The notes under the pieces were generated by a model, which was not told where the DNA came from, made no database searches, and was given only the letters and a program-made list of their open reading frames with translations. A stretch of 50,075 nt of DNA, from contig DXEW01000035.1 of the NCBI GenBank assembly GCA_019114755.1, positions 1 through 50,075 of the forward strand. Direction: 5' to 3'. The position numbers and the translations under genes were made by a program. Of this stretch, positions 14,173 through 22,555 are shown piece by piece (within the stretch, counting starts at the first letter, position 1; each line of letters begins with the position of its first letter). The DNA comes from Candidatus Borkfalkia faecavium (lineage in GTDB: Bacteria > Bacillota > Clostridia > Christensenellales > Borkfalkiaceae).

Positions 14173-15870
14173 ATGCTGGAAAAATTGACCATTCAAAACG
14201 TCGCGCTCATCGAGCGCGCGGAAATAGAGTTCGGCCCCGGGCTGAACATCCTCTCCGGTGAGACGGGCGCGGGCAAATCTGTCATCTTAGATAGTATCAA
14301 CTTCGTGCTCGGCGCCAAGGCGGACCGCTCCATGATCCGCTACGGCGAGGATGCGTGCAGCGTGCGCGCCGTCTTCCGCACCGAGGGCAGCGGACTTTCC
14401 GCGCTGCTGCGGGATATGGATATCGAAGCGGACGACGAGCTGATCGTTTCGAGGCGCCTGCGCTCGGACGGGCGCGGCGATATCAAGGTGAACGGCGAAA
14501 GCGTCAATGCCGCCATGCTGCGAAAGCTCACGGCCCGCCTTGTGGACGTGCACGGGCAGAGCGAGCACTTTTACCTGCTCAGCGAGGCAAACCAGCTCGC
14601 CCTCATCGACCGCATGGCGGGGGAGCGTTTGTCGGCGCCGAAAGGGCAGCTGGCGTCGCTGCTGGCGGAAAACCGCGCCCTGCAGGCAAAGATCAAGTCG
14701 CTGGGCGGCGACGAAGCGGAGCGCTCCCGCCGCATGGACATCTTGCGCTATCAGCTGGACGAGATCGAGCGCGCGGCCCTGCAGGAGGGGGAAGAAGAGG
14801 CCCTCGCCGCCAAAAAGCTCTTTTACGCCAATATCGAAAAGATCATGCGCTCCCTCTCCGCCGCCGTCGAGGCGATGACGGGCGAGGGCGCCGCCGTGGA
14901 CAATTTGCAGGCGGCGCGCCGCAGCCTTGCCGACATCGGCCGCTACGGGGAGGAGTACGCCTCCGCGCAGGCGCGGCTGGAAAGCCTTGCCCTGGAAGCA
15001 GAGGACGTCGGCGAAACGCTCGGCGCCCTGGCGGAAGAGCTCGTATACGACGAGCAGGAGGCGGAAGAAGTGGAAAACCGCCTCGACCACATCAAATCAT
15101 TGAAAAAGAAGTATGGCGCGAGCGTGGCGGAGATCAACGCCTACGGCGAAAAGATCGCCGCGGAGTACGACCTTTTGGCCCATTGCGACGAAGAATTTGC
15201 CAAATGCACGGCGCAGATACAGAAAAACGGCGTCAAGATCGCCGCGCTCTGCCGCGAGATCACCGCTATCCGCAAGCAGACGGCGGAAATCTTCTGCGGC
15301 AAGGTGGAAGGGGAGCTGCGCACGCTCGCCATCGCCAACGCCCGCTTTGCGGCGCAGTTCGACGAGTATGACGACGATACGATGCGCCCCGGCGCAGACG
15401 GGGCGGACAGTATGCGCTTTCTGTTTTCTGCCAATGCCGGAGAACCCTTCAAACCGCTCAGCAAAGTCATCAGCGGCGGCGAAATGAGCCGCCTCATGCT
15501 CGCCATCAAGACGTGTATGTCGGGCACGAGCGACATCGAGACGTATATTTTCGACGAGATCGACGCGGGCATCAGCGGCAGGGCGGCAAAGACGGTCGCC
15601 GAAAAATTTGCCGACATCTCCGCCCATACGCAGATCATCGCCGTATCCCACCTGGCGCAGATCGTCGCCATGGCAGATCGGAACTTCTATATCTCCAAAA
15701 GTGAAACGCCGGAAGGGAAAACGGTCACGTCGATTGCCCCGCTCTCCGCGGAAGATAGCCGGAAAGAGATCATCCGCCTTTTAGGCGGAGAAGCCGGCAG
15801 CGACGCCGCCCAAGGGCTGGCGTCAGAACTGGCGGAGAGCTGTATTGCCTATAAAAACAGCCGCAAATAG
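14173..15870 (+). CDS. recN: DNA repair ATPase RecN
   Basis: The SMC-like protein has 565 residues and acts in double-strand break repair. Walker A is GETGAGKS (29-36), HGQSEHF follows near 130, a long coiled-coil core occupies about 160-370, the ABC signature SGGEMSR is near 434 and the Walker B region FDEIDAGISG near 459. The length is usual. The GAGCGCGCC region before the ATG gives only a weak SD, so translation is probably coupled to argR. Confidence 0.95.
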   Translation: MLEKLTIQNVALIERAEIEFGPGLNILSGETGAGKSVILDSINFVLGAKADRSMIRYGEDACSVRAVFRTEGSGLSALLRDMDIEADDELIVSRRLRSDGRGDIKVNGESVNAAMLRKLTARLVDVHGQSEHFYLLSEANQLALIDRMAGERLSAPKGQLASLLAENRALQAKIKSLGGDEAERSRRMDILRYQLDEIERAALQEGEEEALAAKKLFYANIEKIMRSLSAAVEAMTGEGAAVDNLQAARRSLADIGRYGEEYASAQARLESLALEAEDVGETLGALAEELVYDEQEAEEVENRLDHIKSLKKKYGASVAEINAYGEKIAAEYDLLAHCDEEFAKCTAQIQKNGVKIAALCREITAIRKQTAEIFCGKVEGELRTLAIANARFAAQFDEYDDDTMRPGADGADSMRFLFSANAGEPFKPLSKVISGGEMSRLMLAIKTCMSGTSDIETYIFDEIDAGISGRAAKTVAEKFADISAHTQIIAVSHLAQIVAMADRNFYISKSETPEGKTVTSIAPLSAEDSRKEIIRLLGGEAGSDAAQGLASELAESCIAYKNSRK

Positions 15871-15883
15871 CATTTTTCATGCG

Positions 15884-15913
15884 TTTGCGAAGTACTATTT
15901 CAGACATAATTCG
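15884..15913 (+). repeat. dispersed AGTACTATG motif, copy 3 (recN-spoIVB gap)
   Basis: TTTGCGAAGTACTATT followed by TCAGACATAATTCG. As at copy 2, an ATTTTTCAT block precedes it, so the repeated unit can extend to about 40 bp. The rest of the gap to 16044 shows an AT-rich stretch, a GC-rich leader and no gene. Confidence 0.6.
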
Positions 15914-16044
15914 CTGTCGATCGAAGATTTTCACAAATTTTCTTAAAAATAAAATACCCTTCCGCGCATAAACGGGGCACGCTGCGGGCAAAGTAATTGC
16001 AAGGCTATCGGGGCGACTGCCTCGGCCTTGCTGCGGGAGGGTGT

Positions 16045-17046
16045 ATGCGAAAGCTGAAATGTAAGTGGTTGCTCCTTGTACTGTGCTGCCTGCTGGCGAT
16101 CGCCGGCGCGGCGGTGCCCGTCTCCGCCGAAGGGCGCGAAGTGTATCTCGGCGGCATGCCGGCGGGGTTCACGCTGGAAATGGACGGCGTGCAGGTGGTG
16201 GGCGTGTGCGAGATCCTGACCAAAGACGGCACGCGCTGCCCGGCAAAGGAAGGCGGACTGCAGGTCGGCGACGTCATCCTCTCGTATGGCGGCATCCGCA
16301 TCGGCAGCGCCGCGGATATCGGCGCCGCGCTCGCCGCGCAAGGGACTAAACCTGCCGAGGTCGTGGTGCGCCGCGGCGAAGAAGAACATACAAAGCGCGT
16401 CGAAGCCGCCGAAGATATCGCTTCCGGGCGCTTCCGATTGGGCGTGCTCATCCGAGACAGCATCTCCGGCATCGGCACCGTGACTTATATCGAAAAGGGC
16501 TCCCGCCGCTTCGGCTCGCTCGGGCATGCGGTGGCGGACGAGAGCGGAAAACCTCTGGGCGTCGGCCGCGGCGAGATCTTCCGTTGCGCCATCGTCGACG
16601 TCGTGCGCGGCGAATGCGGCAGGGCGGGCGAGTTGAAAGGACTCATCTACCGCGAAGAGGGGGTCGCCTCCGCCGATAAAAACTGCGAAACGGGCATCTA
16701 CGGAAATTTTTCCGCCGGCTATGACTGTTCCACTCTCCCCATGGTGCAGGTGGGCAGCGACGCCCATCCCGGCAGGGCGAGCATCTGGGCGACGGTCGAC
16801 GGCGGCGCGCCCCGCGAATACGCGGTCAGCATCGTCAAGACGGACGATGACAACCGCCGGAACAAGAACTTCGTCCTCAAAGTGACCGACGGCGACCTGC
16901 TGCGCGAGACGGGCGGCATCGTGCAGGGCATGAGCGGCAGCCCCATCGTGCAGGACGGGAAGCTGATCGGCGCCGTGACGCACGTCTTTTTGAACGACCC
17001 GACGCGCGGCTACGGCATCTCCATCGGCAGGATGCTGGGCAACTGA
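16045..17046 (+). CDS. spoIVB: SpoIVB serine peptidase (sporulation signalling)
   Basis: The protein has 333 residues, shorter than the 426 of B. subtilis. A membrane anchor spans residues 7-28, a PDZ-like domain about 37-115 (LQVGDVILSYGGIRIGS), and the S55 peptidase domain covers the rest. Catalytic candidates are His161 in GSLGHAV and Ser297 in GMSGSPIV. The forespore enzyme triggers pro-sigma-K processing. The start at 16045 has GGGAGGG at 16035-16041; the earlier TTG at 15997 has no SD. In most spore formers spo0A follows spoIVB; here deoB does. Confidence 0.92.
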   Translation: MRKLKCKWLLLVLCCLLAIAGAAVPVSAEGREVYLGGMPAGFTLEMDGVQVVGVCEILTKDGTRCPAKEGGLQVGDVILSYGGIRIGSAADIGAALAAQGTKPAEVVVRRGEEEHTKRVEAAEDIASGRFRLGVLIRDSISGIGTVTYIEKGSRRFGSLGHAVADESGKPLGVGRGEIFRCAIVDVVRGECGRAGELKGLIYREEGVASADKNCETGIYGNFSAGYDCSTLPMVQVGSDAHPGRASIWATVDGGAPREYAVSIVKTDDDNRRNKNFVLKVTDGDLLRETGGIVQGMSGSPIVQDGKLIGAVTHVFLNDPTRGYGISIGRMLGN

Positions 17047-17127
17047 AGTCTTGCCGCCCGCGCAGCGCGAGGCGGCAGCAAGCCGGACCCGCAGCGGGTA
17101 TAAGCCTTGCCGATATTTCTGTCCCGC

Positions 17128-17177
17128 AGGCCAAAAATAGGCCAAATTCAGGCCAAAATTTGGCCGCGGCGGCCAAA
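17128..17177 (+). promoter_or_regulatory. helically phased GGCCAAA repeats upstream of deoB
   Basis: AGGCCAAA begins at 17128, 17139 and 17150, exactly 11 bp apart. The third copy forms the perfect palindrome GGCCAAAATTTGGCC (17151-17165), and another GGCCAAA lies at 17171. This looks like an array of protein-binding sites for a regulator of the deoB-punA pair. I cannot name the regulator and see no clear promoter hexamers. Upstream, 17050-17100 contains GC-rich hairpins (TGCCGCC/GGCGGCA and CCCGC/GCGGG), possibly terminating spoIVB. Confidence 0.5.
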
Positions 17178-17245
17178 CGATATTCAATTCAGATAAAGTC
17201 AAGATCGCGGGCGCTTCCTGTCTGCGGTATTGAAAGGAGAAAAAT

Positions 17246-18412
17246 ATGCGCGTTTTTTTAATGGTGATCGACGGCTTCGGCATCGGAGAAATGCCGGACG
17301 CCGCCCTCTTCGGCGACGAGGGCTCCGATACATACGGCCACGTCGTGGCGGCGACGCGGATCAGGCTGCCCCATCTCGCTGCGCTGGGCCTGAACAACAT
17401 CTGCGGCATCGGCCCCGCCGCGGCGCAATTCCGCGTCCCTGCGCCCAACGCCGCGTACGGGCGCATGAGCGAAAAGACGTTCGCCAAAGATACGACCGCG
17501 GGGCATTATGAACTGGCGGGGCTGGTGATGCAAAAGCCGTTCCGCGTATTCCCGAACGGCTTCCCCGAAGACATCGTCCGCGACCTCGAAAAGGCCACGG
17601 GCGTGCTGTTCATGGGCAACGAAGTCGCGTCCGGCACGGAGATCATCCAGCGGCTGGGCGAAGAGCACCTGCGCACGGGCAAGATCATTTTATATACCTC
17701 GCAGGATTCCGTGATGCAGATCGCCTCCGATACCTCCGTTCTGCCGCTGACAAAGCTGTACGACGTCTGCGAGGCGGCGCGCGCCGTCATGACGGGCGAG
17801 CGCACCGTGGGCAGGGTCATCGCCCGTCCTTTTTTCCACGACGAATGCGGCCATTTCCGGCGCACCAAAGACAGGAAGGACTATTCCCTCGAACCGCCCG
17901 GGCAGACGCTGCTGGACAAGCTGGCCGCCGCAAATATCCCCGTCATCGGCGTGGGCAAGATCGGCGATATCTTCTGCGAGCGGGGCATTTCGCGCAGCTT
18001 CCATACGGGCAGCAATTCCGAGGGGCTCGACCTGCTCGCACGGCTGATCGGCGACACGGAGGAGGGGCTGGTGTTCGTCAACCTCGTCGAAACGGACATG
18101 CTCTTCGGCCACCGCAACGACGTGCGCGGCTATTCCCGGGCGCTGCGGCTGATCGATTCCCGCCTCGAGGCCATCAAAATGCAGCTGCGCAAAGAGGATA
18201 TACTCATCATCACCGCCGACCACGGCTGCGATCCGACCACGCCTTCCACCGACCATTCTCGCGAATATGTGCCGCTTCTCATCTACGGGAAGCAGCTGTC
18301 GCCCTGCGATCTGGGCACGCTGGAAGGGTTCGACAACGTCGCCCGCTTCATCGCCTCGGCATTCGGGCTGGATGACGGGTGCGAGCTCTATAAAACTGTC
18401 ATGCGGAGGTGA
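17246..18412 (+). CDS. deoB: phosphopentomutase
   Basis: The protein has 388 residues of the alkaline-phosphatase superfamily and interconverts (deoxy)ribose 1- and 5-phosphates. Metal-site motifs are VIDGFGIGEMPDA near the start, NLVETDMLFGHRND near 282, and TADHGCDPTTPSTDHSRE near 325. The phosphothreonine region is FAKDTTAGH. SD AAGGAGA lies 6 nt before the ATG. It lies 3 bp ahead of punA, so it feeds nucleoside salvage. Confidence 0.95.
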   Translation: MRVFLMVIDGFGIGEMPDAALFGDEGSDTYGHVVAATRIRLPHLAALGLNNICGIGPAAAQFRVPAPNAAYGRMSEKTFAKDTTAGHYELAGLVMQKPFRVFPNGFPEDIVRDLEKATGVLFMGNEVASGTEIIQRLGEEHLRTGKIILYTSQDSVMQIASDTSVLPLTKLYDVCEAARAVMTGERTVGRVIARPFFHDECGHFRRTKDRKDYSLEPPGQTLLDKLAAANIPVIGVGKIGDIFCERGISRSFHTGSNSEGLDLLARLIGDTEEGLVFVNLVETDMLFGHRNDVRGYSRALRLIDSRLEAIKMQLRKEDILIITADHGCDPTTPSTDHSREYVPLLIYGKQLSPCDLGTLEGFDNVARFIASAFGLDDGCELYKTVMRR

Positions 18413-18415
18413 GCG

Positions 18416-19219
18416 ATGGACGTCTGTGAACGGGCGAAAAAGATCGCCGCGCAGCTGCAAAAAGAAGCGGGCATGCCGCGCGTCGGCTTTATCCTCGGCA
18501 GCGGCTGGGGCGGCGCAGCGCACCTGGAAGAGGAACGCGCCGTCGCATTTTCTTCACTCGAAGGGATGCCCGTCTGCACCGTGGCGGGGCACGCGGGCAA
18601 TTTTTTGTTCGGAAAGGAGGGCGGCAACAGCGCCGTCATCTCGCAGGGGCGGCTGCACCTGTATGAAGGGCACGCGGCGGCGACGGCCGTCCTGCCCGTC
18701 GCCGTCCTGTACGAGCTGGGCGTGCGCACGGTCGTTCTGACCAACGCCGCGGGCGGCATCGACCCCGCCATGCAGCCGAGCGAGCTGATGCTGCTGCGCG
18801 ATCACATCAACCTGACGGGGCAAAATCCGCTCGTCGGCAGGGCGGGTTCGCAGATTTTTGCCGACATGACGCAACTATACGATGCAGAGCTGCGGCAGAC
18901 GGTCGCTTCCGCCTGCAGGGCGCTTTCCATCCCGTGCCGCGAGGGCGTCTATATCCAGGTGACGGGGCCTTCGTACGAGACGCCCGCCGAGATCCGCGCC
19001 TTCCGCGCCATGGGTGCGGATGCCGTGGGCATGAGCACGGCGATCGAGGCGGTCTTCGCGCGCTATTTGGGGATGCGCGTGGCGGGCATTTCCTGCATCA
19101 CCAATATGGCGGCAGGCGTTTCGGAAGGAAAGCTCGACCATGCCGACGTGCTGGCGCAGTCTAAGCGGAACAGCCGCGCCATCGGCGCGCTCGTGCGCGA
19201 ACTCGTGCGCGTTTTGTAA
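18416..19219 (+). CDS. punA: purine-nucleoside phosphorylase
   Basis: The protein has 267 residues of the trimeric PNP family and splits purine nucleosides to base plus (deoxy)ribose 1-phosphate, which DeoB converts. FILGSGWGG is the phosphate loop near 23-31, TNAAGGIDP lies near 119, and VTGPSYETPAEIRAF and GADAVGMSTAIEA follow near 181-205. It is cotranscribed with deoB. The 94-bp gap after it carries a GCGG/CCGC hairpin without a clear T-run, and then the dacF ribosome-binding site. Confidence 0.93.
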   Translation: MDVCERAKKIAAQLQKEAGMPRVGFILGSGWGGAAHLEEERAVAFSSLEGMPVCTVAGHAGNFLFGKEGGNSAVISQGRLHLYEGHAAATAVLPVAVLYELGVRTVVLTNAAGGIDPAMQPSELMLLRDHINLTGQNPLVGRAGSQIFADMTQLYDAELRQTVASACRALSIPCREGVYIQVTGPSYETPAEIRAFRAMGADAVGMSTAIEAVFARYLGMRVAGISCITNMAAGVSEGKLDHADVLAQSKRNSRAIGALVRELVRVL

Positions 19220-19313
19220 GGAGTGGCGGCCAAGGGCGGCAATTCCGTCCGCCTTGCATAGAAAAGGTACAATTACAGACAATAAGGGCATACCAAATCA
19301 TCGGAGTTTTTCT

Positions 19314-20465
19314 ATGAAAAAGGTCATGCTCTTATTTTTTTCGGCTGTTTTCTGCTTTGTGTTCGCCTGCGGCGCCGTCGGCGCTGCGGCAGAGGAGGCG
19401 CTTTCGCCCGCCTGCAAGGCGGCGTACCTGTGCGACTGGCGCAGCGGCACCGCCGTATATGAAAAGGAAGCGGACAGGCACCTGCCCATCGCCAGCATGT
19501 GCAAGATCATGACGCTTCTTTTGTGTTTTGAAGAAGCGGACGCGGGGAGGCTTGCATGGGACGAACGCATCCCCGTCAGCCCGGAGGCGAGCGGCATGGG
19601 CGGTTCGCAGGTGTTTTTGGAAGCGGGCGGCGAGTATCCCGCAGAGGCCCTCATCGAGAGCATCTGCATCGCCTCCGCCAACGATTCCTGCGTGGCGATG
19701 GCGGAGCGCATCAGCGGTAGCGAGGCGCTGTTCGTAAACAAGATGAACGAGCGCGCCAAGCAGCTGGGGATGGAAAATACCGTCTTCGTCAACTGCACGG
19801 GTCTGCCCGCGCCGGGGCAGTATTCCTGCGCCCGCGACGTCGCCGCCATGCTTTCCTCGCTTTTATGTCACGCGAAGTACTATGAATTCAGTAAAATTCG
19901 ACTGGATACCATCGAGCACAGGGGCGGCAGGGAGACGCAGATGACCAACACCAATAAGCTGGTGCGCGGCTATGTCGGCTGCGACGGCGGCAAGACCGGC
20001 TACACTTCGGAGGCGGGGCATTGCCTGGCCGCCACGGCGCAGCGCGGCCATATGCGCGTTGTCGCCGTGGTCATCGGCGCGCCCGACAGCGATTCCCGCT
20101 TTCAGGGCGTGCGCAATTTGTTCGACTACGCCTTCGCCAATTATACGAGCAGGCCCGTGTTTGAAGAGGGGGTGCTTCCCGATGAATTCTGCCCCGTGAC
20201 GGGCGGGAAAAAAGCGGAAGCCGCCGTCAGGCCGGCGCAGGCGGGGTATGTATTCTGCGCGCGCGGCGACAGCGACGAGATCTTTTTTGAAGCGGAATAC
20301 AAAAAACTCCGCGCGCCCGTTCGCGCGGGCGAAGCGGTGGGCGAGGCGGTCATCTATAAAAACAACGTCGAAATAGACAGGATCCCGCTGCTTTCCAACG
20401 AAGATATCGCCAAACGCGGCTACCTCGACGCCCTGCAAGAGATCGCGGGAAGCTGGAATTGGTAA
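19314..20465 (+). CDS. dacF: D-alanyl-D-alanine carboxypeptidase (DacF type)
   Basis: The secreted penicillin-binding protein has 383 residues. A signal peptide covers about 1-26. The active site has Ser61-x-x-Lys64 (SMCK), Ser121-Ala-Asn123 and Lys227-Thr-Gly. A C-terminal beta-rich domain follows from about 275. It trims the terminal D-Ala of peptidoglycan stem peptides, possibly in the spore cortex given ytfJ nearby. The start at 19314 gives a proper signal peptide with CGGAG upstream; the longer frame from 19140 overlaps punA and is rejected. A GCGAAGTACTATG repeat lies in frame at 19872. Confidence 0.92.
   Translation: MKKVMLLFFSAVFCFVFACGAVGAAAEEALSPACKAAYLCDWRSGTAVYEKEADRHLPIASMCKIMTLLLCFEEADAGRLAWDERIPVSPEASGMGGSQVFLEAGGEYPAEALIESICIASANDSCVAMAERISGSEALFVNKMNERAKQLGMENTVFVNCTGLPAPGQYSCARDVAAMLSSLLCHAKYYEFSKIRLDTIEHRGGRETQMTNTNKLVRGYVGCDGGKTGYTSEAGHCLAATAQRGHMRVVAVVIGAPDSDSRFQGVRNLFDYAFANYTSRPVFEEGVLPDEFCPVTGGKKAEAAVRPAQAGYVFCARGDSDEIFFEAEYKKLRAPVRAGEAVGEAVIYKNNVEIDRIPLLSNEDIAKRGYLDALQEIAGSWNW
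19872..19900 (+). repeat. dispersed AGTACTATG motif, copy 4 (partial, inside dacF)
   Basis: GCGAAGTACTATG is identical to the intergenic copies, but the right half is AATTCAGTAAAATTCG, and TATGTCAC lies just before rather than after. It encodes AKYYEFSKI at a position where related proteins are conserved in length, so it may be a chance or co-opted match. Confidence 0.35.
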
Positions 20466-20466
20466 G

Positions 20467-20494
20467 TTTGCGAAGTACTATGCGTGACATAAAT
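20467..20494 (+). repeat. dispersed AGTACTATG motif, copy 5 (upstream of the DUF2953-like gene)
   Basis: TTTGCGAAGTACTATG followed by CGTGACATAAATGG, directly after the dacF stop and merging into the GGAGAT ribosome-binding site of the next gene. Confidence 0.6.
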
Positions 20495-20512
20495 GGAGAT
20501 AAAGCGGGCTGA

Positions 20513-21070
20513 ATGATGGTACAGTGGGCGATATTCGCGGCGGTCTGCTTTTTGCTGCTGCCGATAACTGCGCAGGCAGATCTTGTGCTGGATGCGAGGG
20601 AAAAGAAGTGCTATTTTCTGCTGCGCCTGTACGGAAAGCTGCGCCTTGCCGGCGGCTATGCCGCGCCGTACGCAGAGGGCGTCGCCCTGCACCTTTCCGG
20701 CCGGCGCGCCTTCCTGTTTCCGCTGCGCGACTTCGCGCAAAATACGAGCAGGATGCAGTTGCTGCGCGGGTTCCGCCTGCTTTCTTGTTCTTATTACGCC
20801 GAAGTCGGTTTCCGCGAGGCGGCGGGGGCGGCCGTTTTGGCGGCTGCGGCGCTGCAGATCGCGGGAGGGATCGCCGCGGGCATCCTGCGTGCGGGCGGGC
20901 ACCGCGTTCGCCCGCGCGGCACGTCGCTGTATTTGGGGAAAGACCGCCTGCTGCTGGACTTCCGTGCGGTCATATTTTTTACGCCGCTCGTCTTGGCGGC
21001 CTCGCTCGGCAAGGCGCTCATTCAAAATTTTCAGGAGGGAAAGAATGATCATGAACGACGGTTCGGATAA
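20513..21070 (+). CDS. DUF2953-like (YtfI-type) membrane-associated protein
   Basis: The protein has 185 residues. Residues 4-22 form a hydrophobic N-terminal segment, about 102-122 an Ala-rich hydrophobic stretch, and about 150-165 a third. The REKKCYFLLRLYGKLRL strand pattern after the first segment resembles DUF2953 proteins, which sit next to ytfJ in Bacillus and clostridia. I infer the family mainly from context. The start could be 20513 or the adjacent ATG at 20516. It overlaps ytfJ by 26 bp. Confidence 0.6.
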   Translation: MMVQWAIFAAVCFLLLPITAQADLVLDAREKKCYFLLRLYGKLRLAGGYAAPYAEGVALHLSGRRAFLFPLRDFAQNTSRMQLLRGFRLLSCSYYAEVGFREAAGAAVLAAAALQIAGGIAAGILRAGGHRVRPRGTSLYLGKDRLLLDFRAVIFFTPLVLAASLGKALIQNFQEGKNDHERRFG

Positions 21071-21419
21071 AAAAGTAGGAGAATTGGTGGAGCAGTCGAT
21101 GAAAAACCTCGGCGAGCTGATCGACGTGGACCACGTCGTCGGCACGCCCATCGCGGGGGCGAACGGGCGCACGCTCATCCCCGTTTCCAAGGTGACGGTG
21201 GGCTATCTGTCGGGCGGAAGCGACATCGGCGTGAAGATGTTTGCGGCGGACGGCTCGCCCTTTGCGGGCGGGAGCGGGGTGGTCGTCTCGCTCAAGCCTG
21301 CGGGCTTCCTCTGCGACGACGGGGCGGAGTGCCGCTATATCCGCATGGAGGGCGACCCGCTCGACAACCTCATCGACAAGGCATCGGAGTTTTTATCCGG
21401 CATCCGCGGCGATGCATAA
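21045..21419 (+). CDS. ytfJ: spore protein YtfJ/GerW family
   Basis: The protein has 124 residues. The N-terminus (MKNLGELIDVDHVVGTPI) and the central VTVGYLSGGSD are hallmarks of the YtfJ family of forespore-made germination proteins. The start at 21045 follows AGGAGGGA at 21033-21040. A second Met at residue 3 would be an alternative. It is reached by overlap from the DUF2953-like gene and overlaps the next DD-carboxypeptidase gene by 8 bp. Confidence 0.88.
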   Translation: MIMNDGSDKKVGELVEQSMKNLGELIDVDHVVGTPIAGANGRTLIPVSKVTVGYLSGGSDIGVKMFAADGSPFAGGSGVVVSLKPAGFLCDDGAECRYIRMEGDPLDNLIDKASEFLSGIRGDA

Positions 21420-22551
21420 ACAGGCGGGGCGCAAACGCCTGTGCATAAAAGGGGCGGCGCTTTTCGTATGCTTCCTGTTTGCGTGCCTCTGCGCGTTCCT
21501 ATTTCTTTCGGCATGCCCCGCGCCCGTCTCGGCGGCGGAAGTATCGCAGGCGGAGGCGGTCGTCGAAGTGTCCTGCGGCAGGCTGCTGCACGCGCACAAT
21601 GAGCGGCGGCCTCTTCCTATGGCGAGCACGACGAAGATCCTCACCGCCCTCATCGTCATCGAAGAGTGCGACCTCAACGCCGTCGTGACCGTGCCCCGTG
21701 CCGCCGTCGGCGTCGAGGGTTCGAGCGTCTATTTACAGGAAGGGGAAAAGCTTACCGTCCGCGACCTGTTGTACGGGTTGATGCTGCGCTCGGGCAACGA
21801 CTGCGCCCTGGCGCTGGCGCTGCATCACAGCGGCAGCGTGGAGGCATTTGCCGCCCGCATGAACGAGCGCGCCGCCGCCTGCGGGGCGGAAGACAGCTGC
21901 TTTTGCAATCCGCACGGGCTGCCCGCCGCGTGGCACCATACCACCGCGCTCGATCTGGCGCGCATCGCGGCGCAGGCGGTGCAGAACGAAATTTTCTGCG
22001 AGATCGTCTCCGCCGAAAGCTATCAAACTTCCGACGGCAGCCGCGTCTTTCAAAACAAAAACAAGATGCTGCACCTGTATGAGGGGGCAGACGGCGTCAA
22101 GACGGGCTACACGCGCGAGGCGGGGCGGTGCCTGGTCACCTCCGCCGCCCGCAGCGGCATGCGCCTGGTCTGCGCCGTGCTCGGCAGCCCGCAGATGTAC
22201 GAGCGCTCGGCGCAGCTTTTAGACGATTGTTTTGCCGCCTACAAACTGCGGCCGATCGCAGAGAAAGGGCAGCCCGCCTTTCTCCTTCCTACAGACGTGA
22301 AGGGGAAATCCTGCCGCTGCGCCTGCGATGAGACGTGCGCCTATCCGCTGACGGATACAGAGTGCGCGCGCCTGCACGCCGCCGTAAAGCTGCCGTCGCG
22401 GGTGTGCCTGCCCGTGCGGCAGGGGCAATGTGTGGGAAATTTACAGATTTTTCTTGCAAATCAGTTGCTTTTTTCGCTGAAAATCGTTAGTATAGAAACA
22501 ATAGACAAAAACATTCTCGATATACTGCGAGAAATTGCGCAAAGGAACTGA
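21412..22551 (+). CDS. D-alanyl-D-alanine carboxypeptidase (DacB/DacF family)
   Basis: The protein has 379 residues. A hydrophobic signal/anchor lies at about 12-42. The active site has Ser72-Thr-Thr-Lys75, Ser127-Gly-Asn129 and Lys230-Thr-Gly. It is Cys-rich for an exported enzyme (for example KSCRCACDETCAYPL near 303-317), suggesting a reducing compartment such as the forespore space. Its position after ytfJ and before rluB is common in clostridia for the spore-cortex enzyme. The 3' end (about 22440-22535) turns AT-rich and contains a candidate promoter for rluB. No strong SD precedes 21412, so translational coupling to ytfJ is likely. Confidence 0.88.
   Translation: MHKQAGRKRLCIKGAALFVCFLFACLCAFLFLSACPAPVSAAEVSQAEAVVEVSCGRLLHAHNERRPLPMASTTKILTALIVIEECDLNAVVTVPRAAVGVEGSSVYLQEGEKLTVRDLLYGLMLRSGNDCALALALHHSGSVEAFAARMNERAAACGAEDSCFCNPHGLPAAWHHTTALDLARIAAQAVQNEIFCEIVSAESYQTSDGSRVFQNKNKMLHLYEGADGVKTGYTREAGRCLVTSAARSGMRLVCAVLGSPQMYERSAQLLDDCFAAYKLRPIAEKGQPAFLLPTDVKGKSCRCACDETCAYPLTDTECARLHAAVKLPSRVCLPVRQGQCVGNLQIFLANQLLFSLKIVSIETIDKNILDILREIAQRN
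22465..22493 (+). promoter_or_regulatory. candidate promoter of rluB inside the 3' end of the upstream gene
   Basis: TTGCTT at 22465-22470, 17-bp spacer and TAGTAT at 22488-22493, in an AT-rich stretch about 60 bp before the rluB start. Confidence 0.4.
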
Positions 22552-22555
22552 CGGA

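Noticed and set aside
15884-15913. LexA/SOS box near recN
   Set aside because: The motif is downstream of recN, recurs beside unrelated genes and does not match the Firmicutes LexA consensus.
17128-17177. CRISPR-like array of GGCCAAA
   Set aside because: Units are 8 bp with 3-bp gaps, far too short for CRISPR repeats and spacers.
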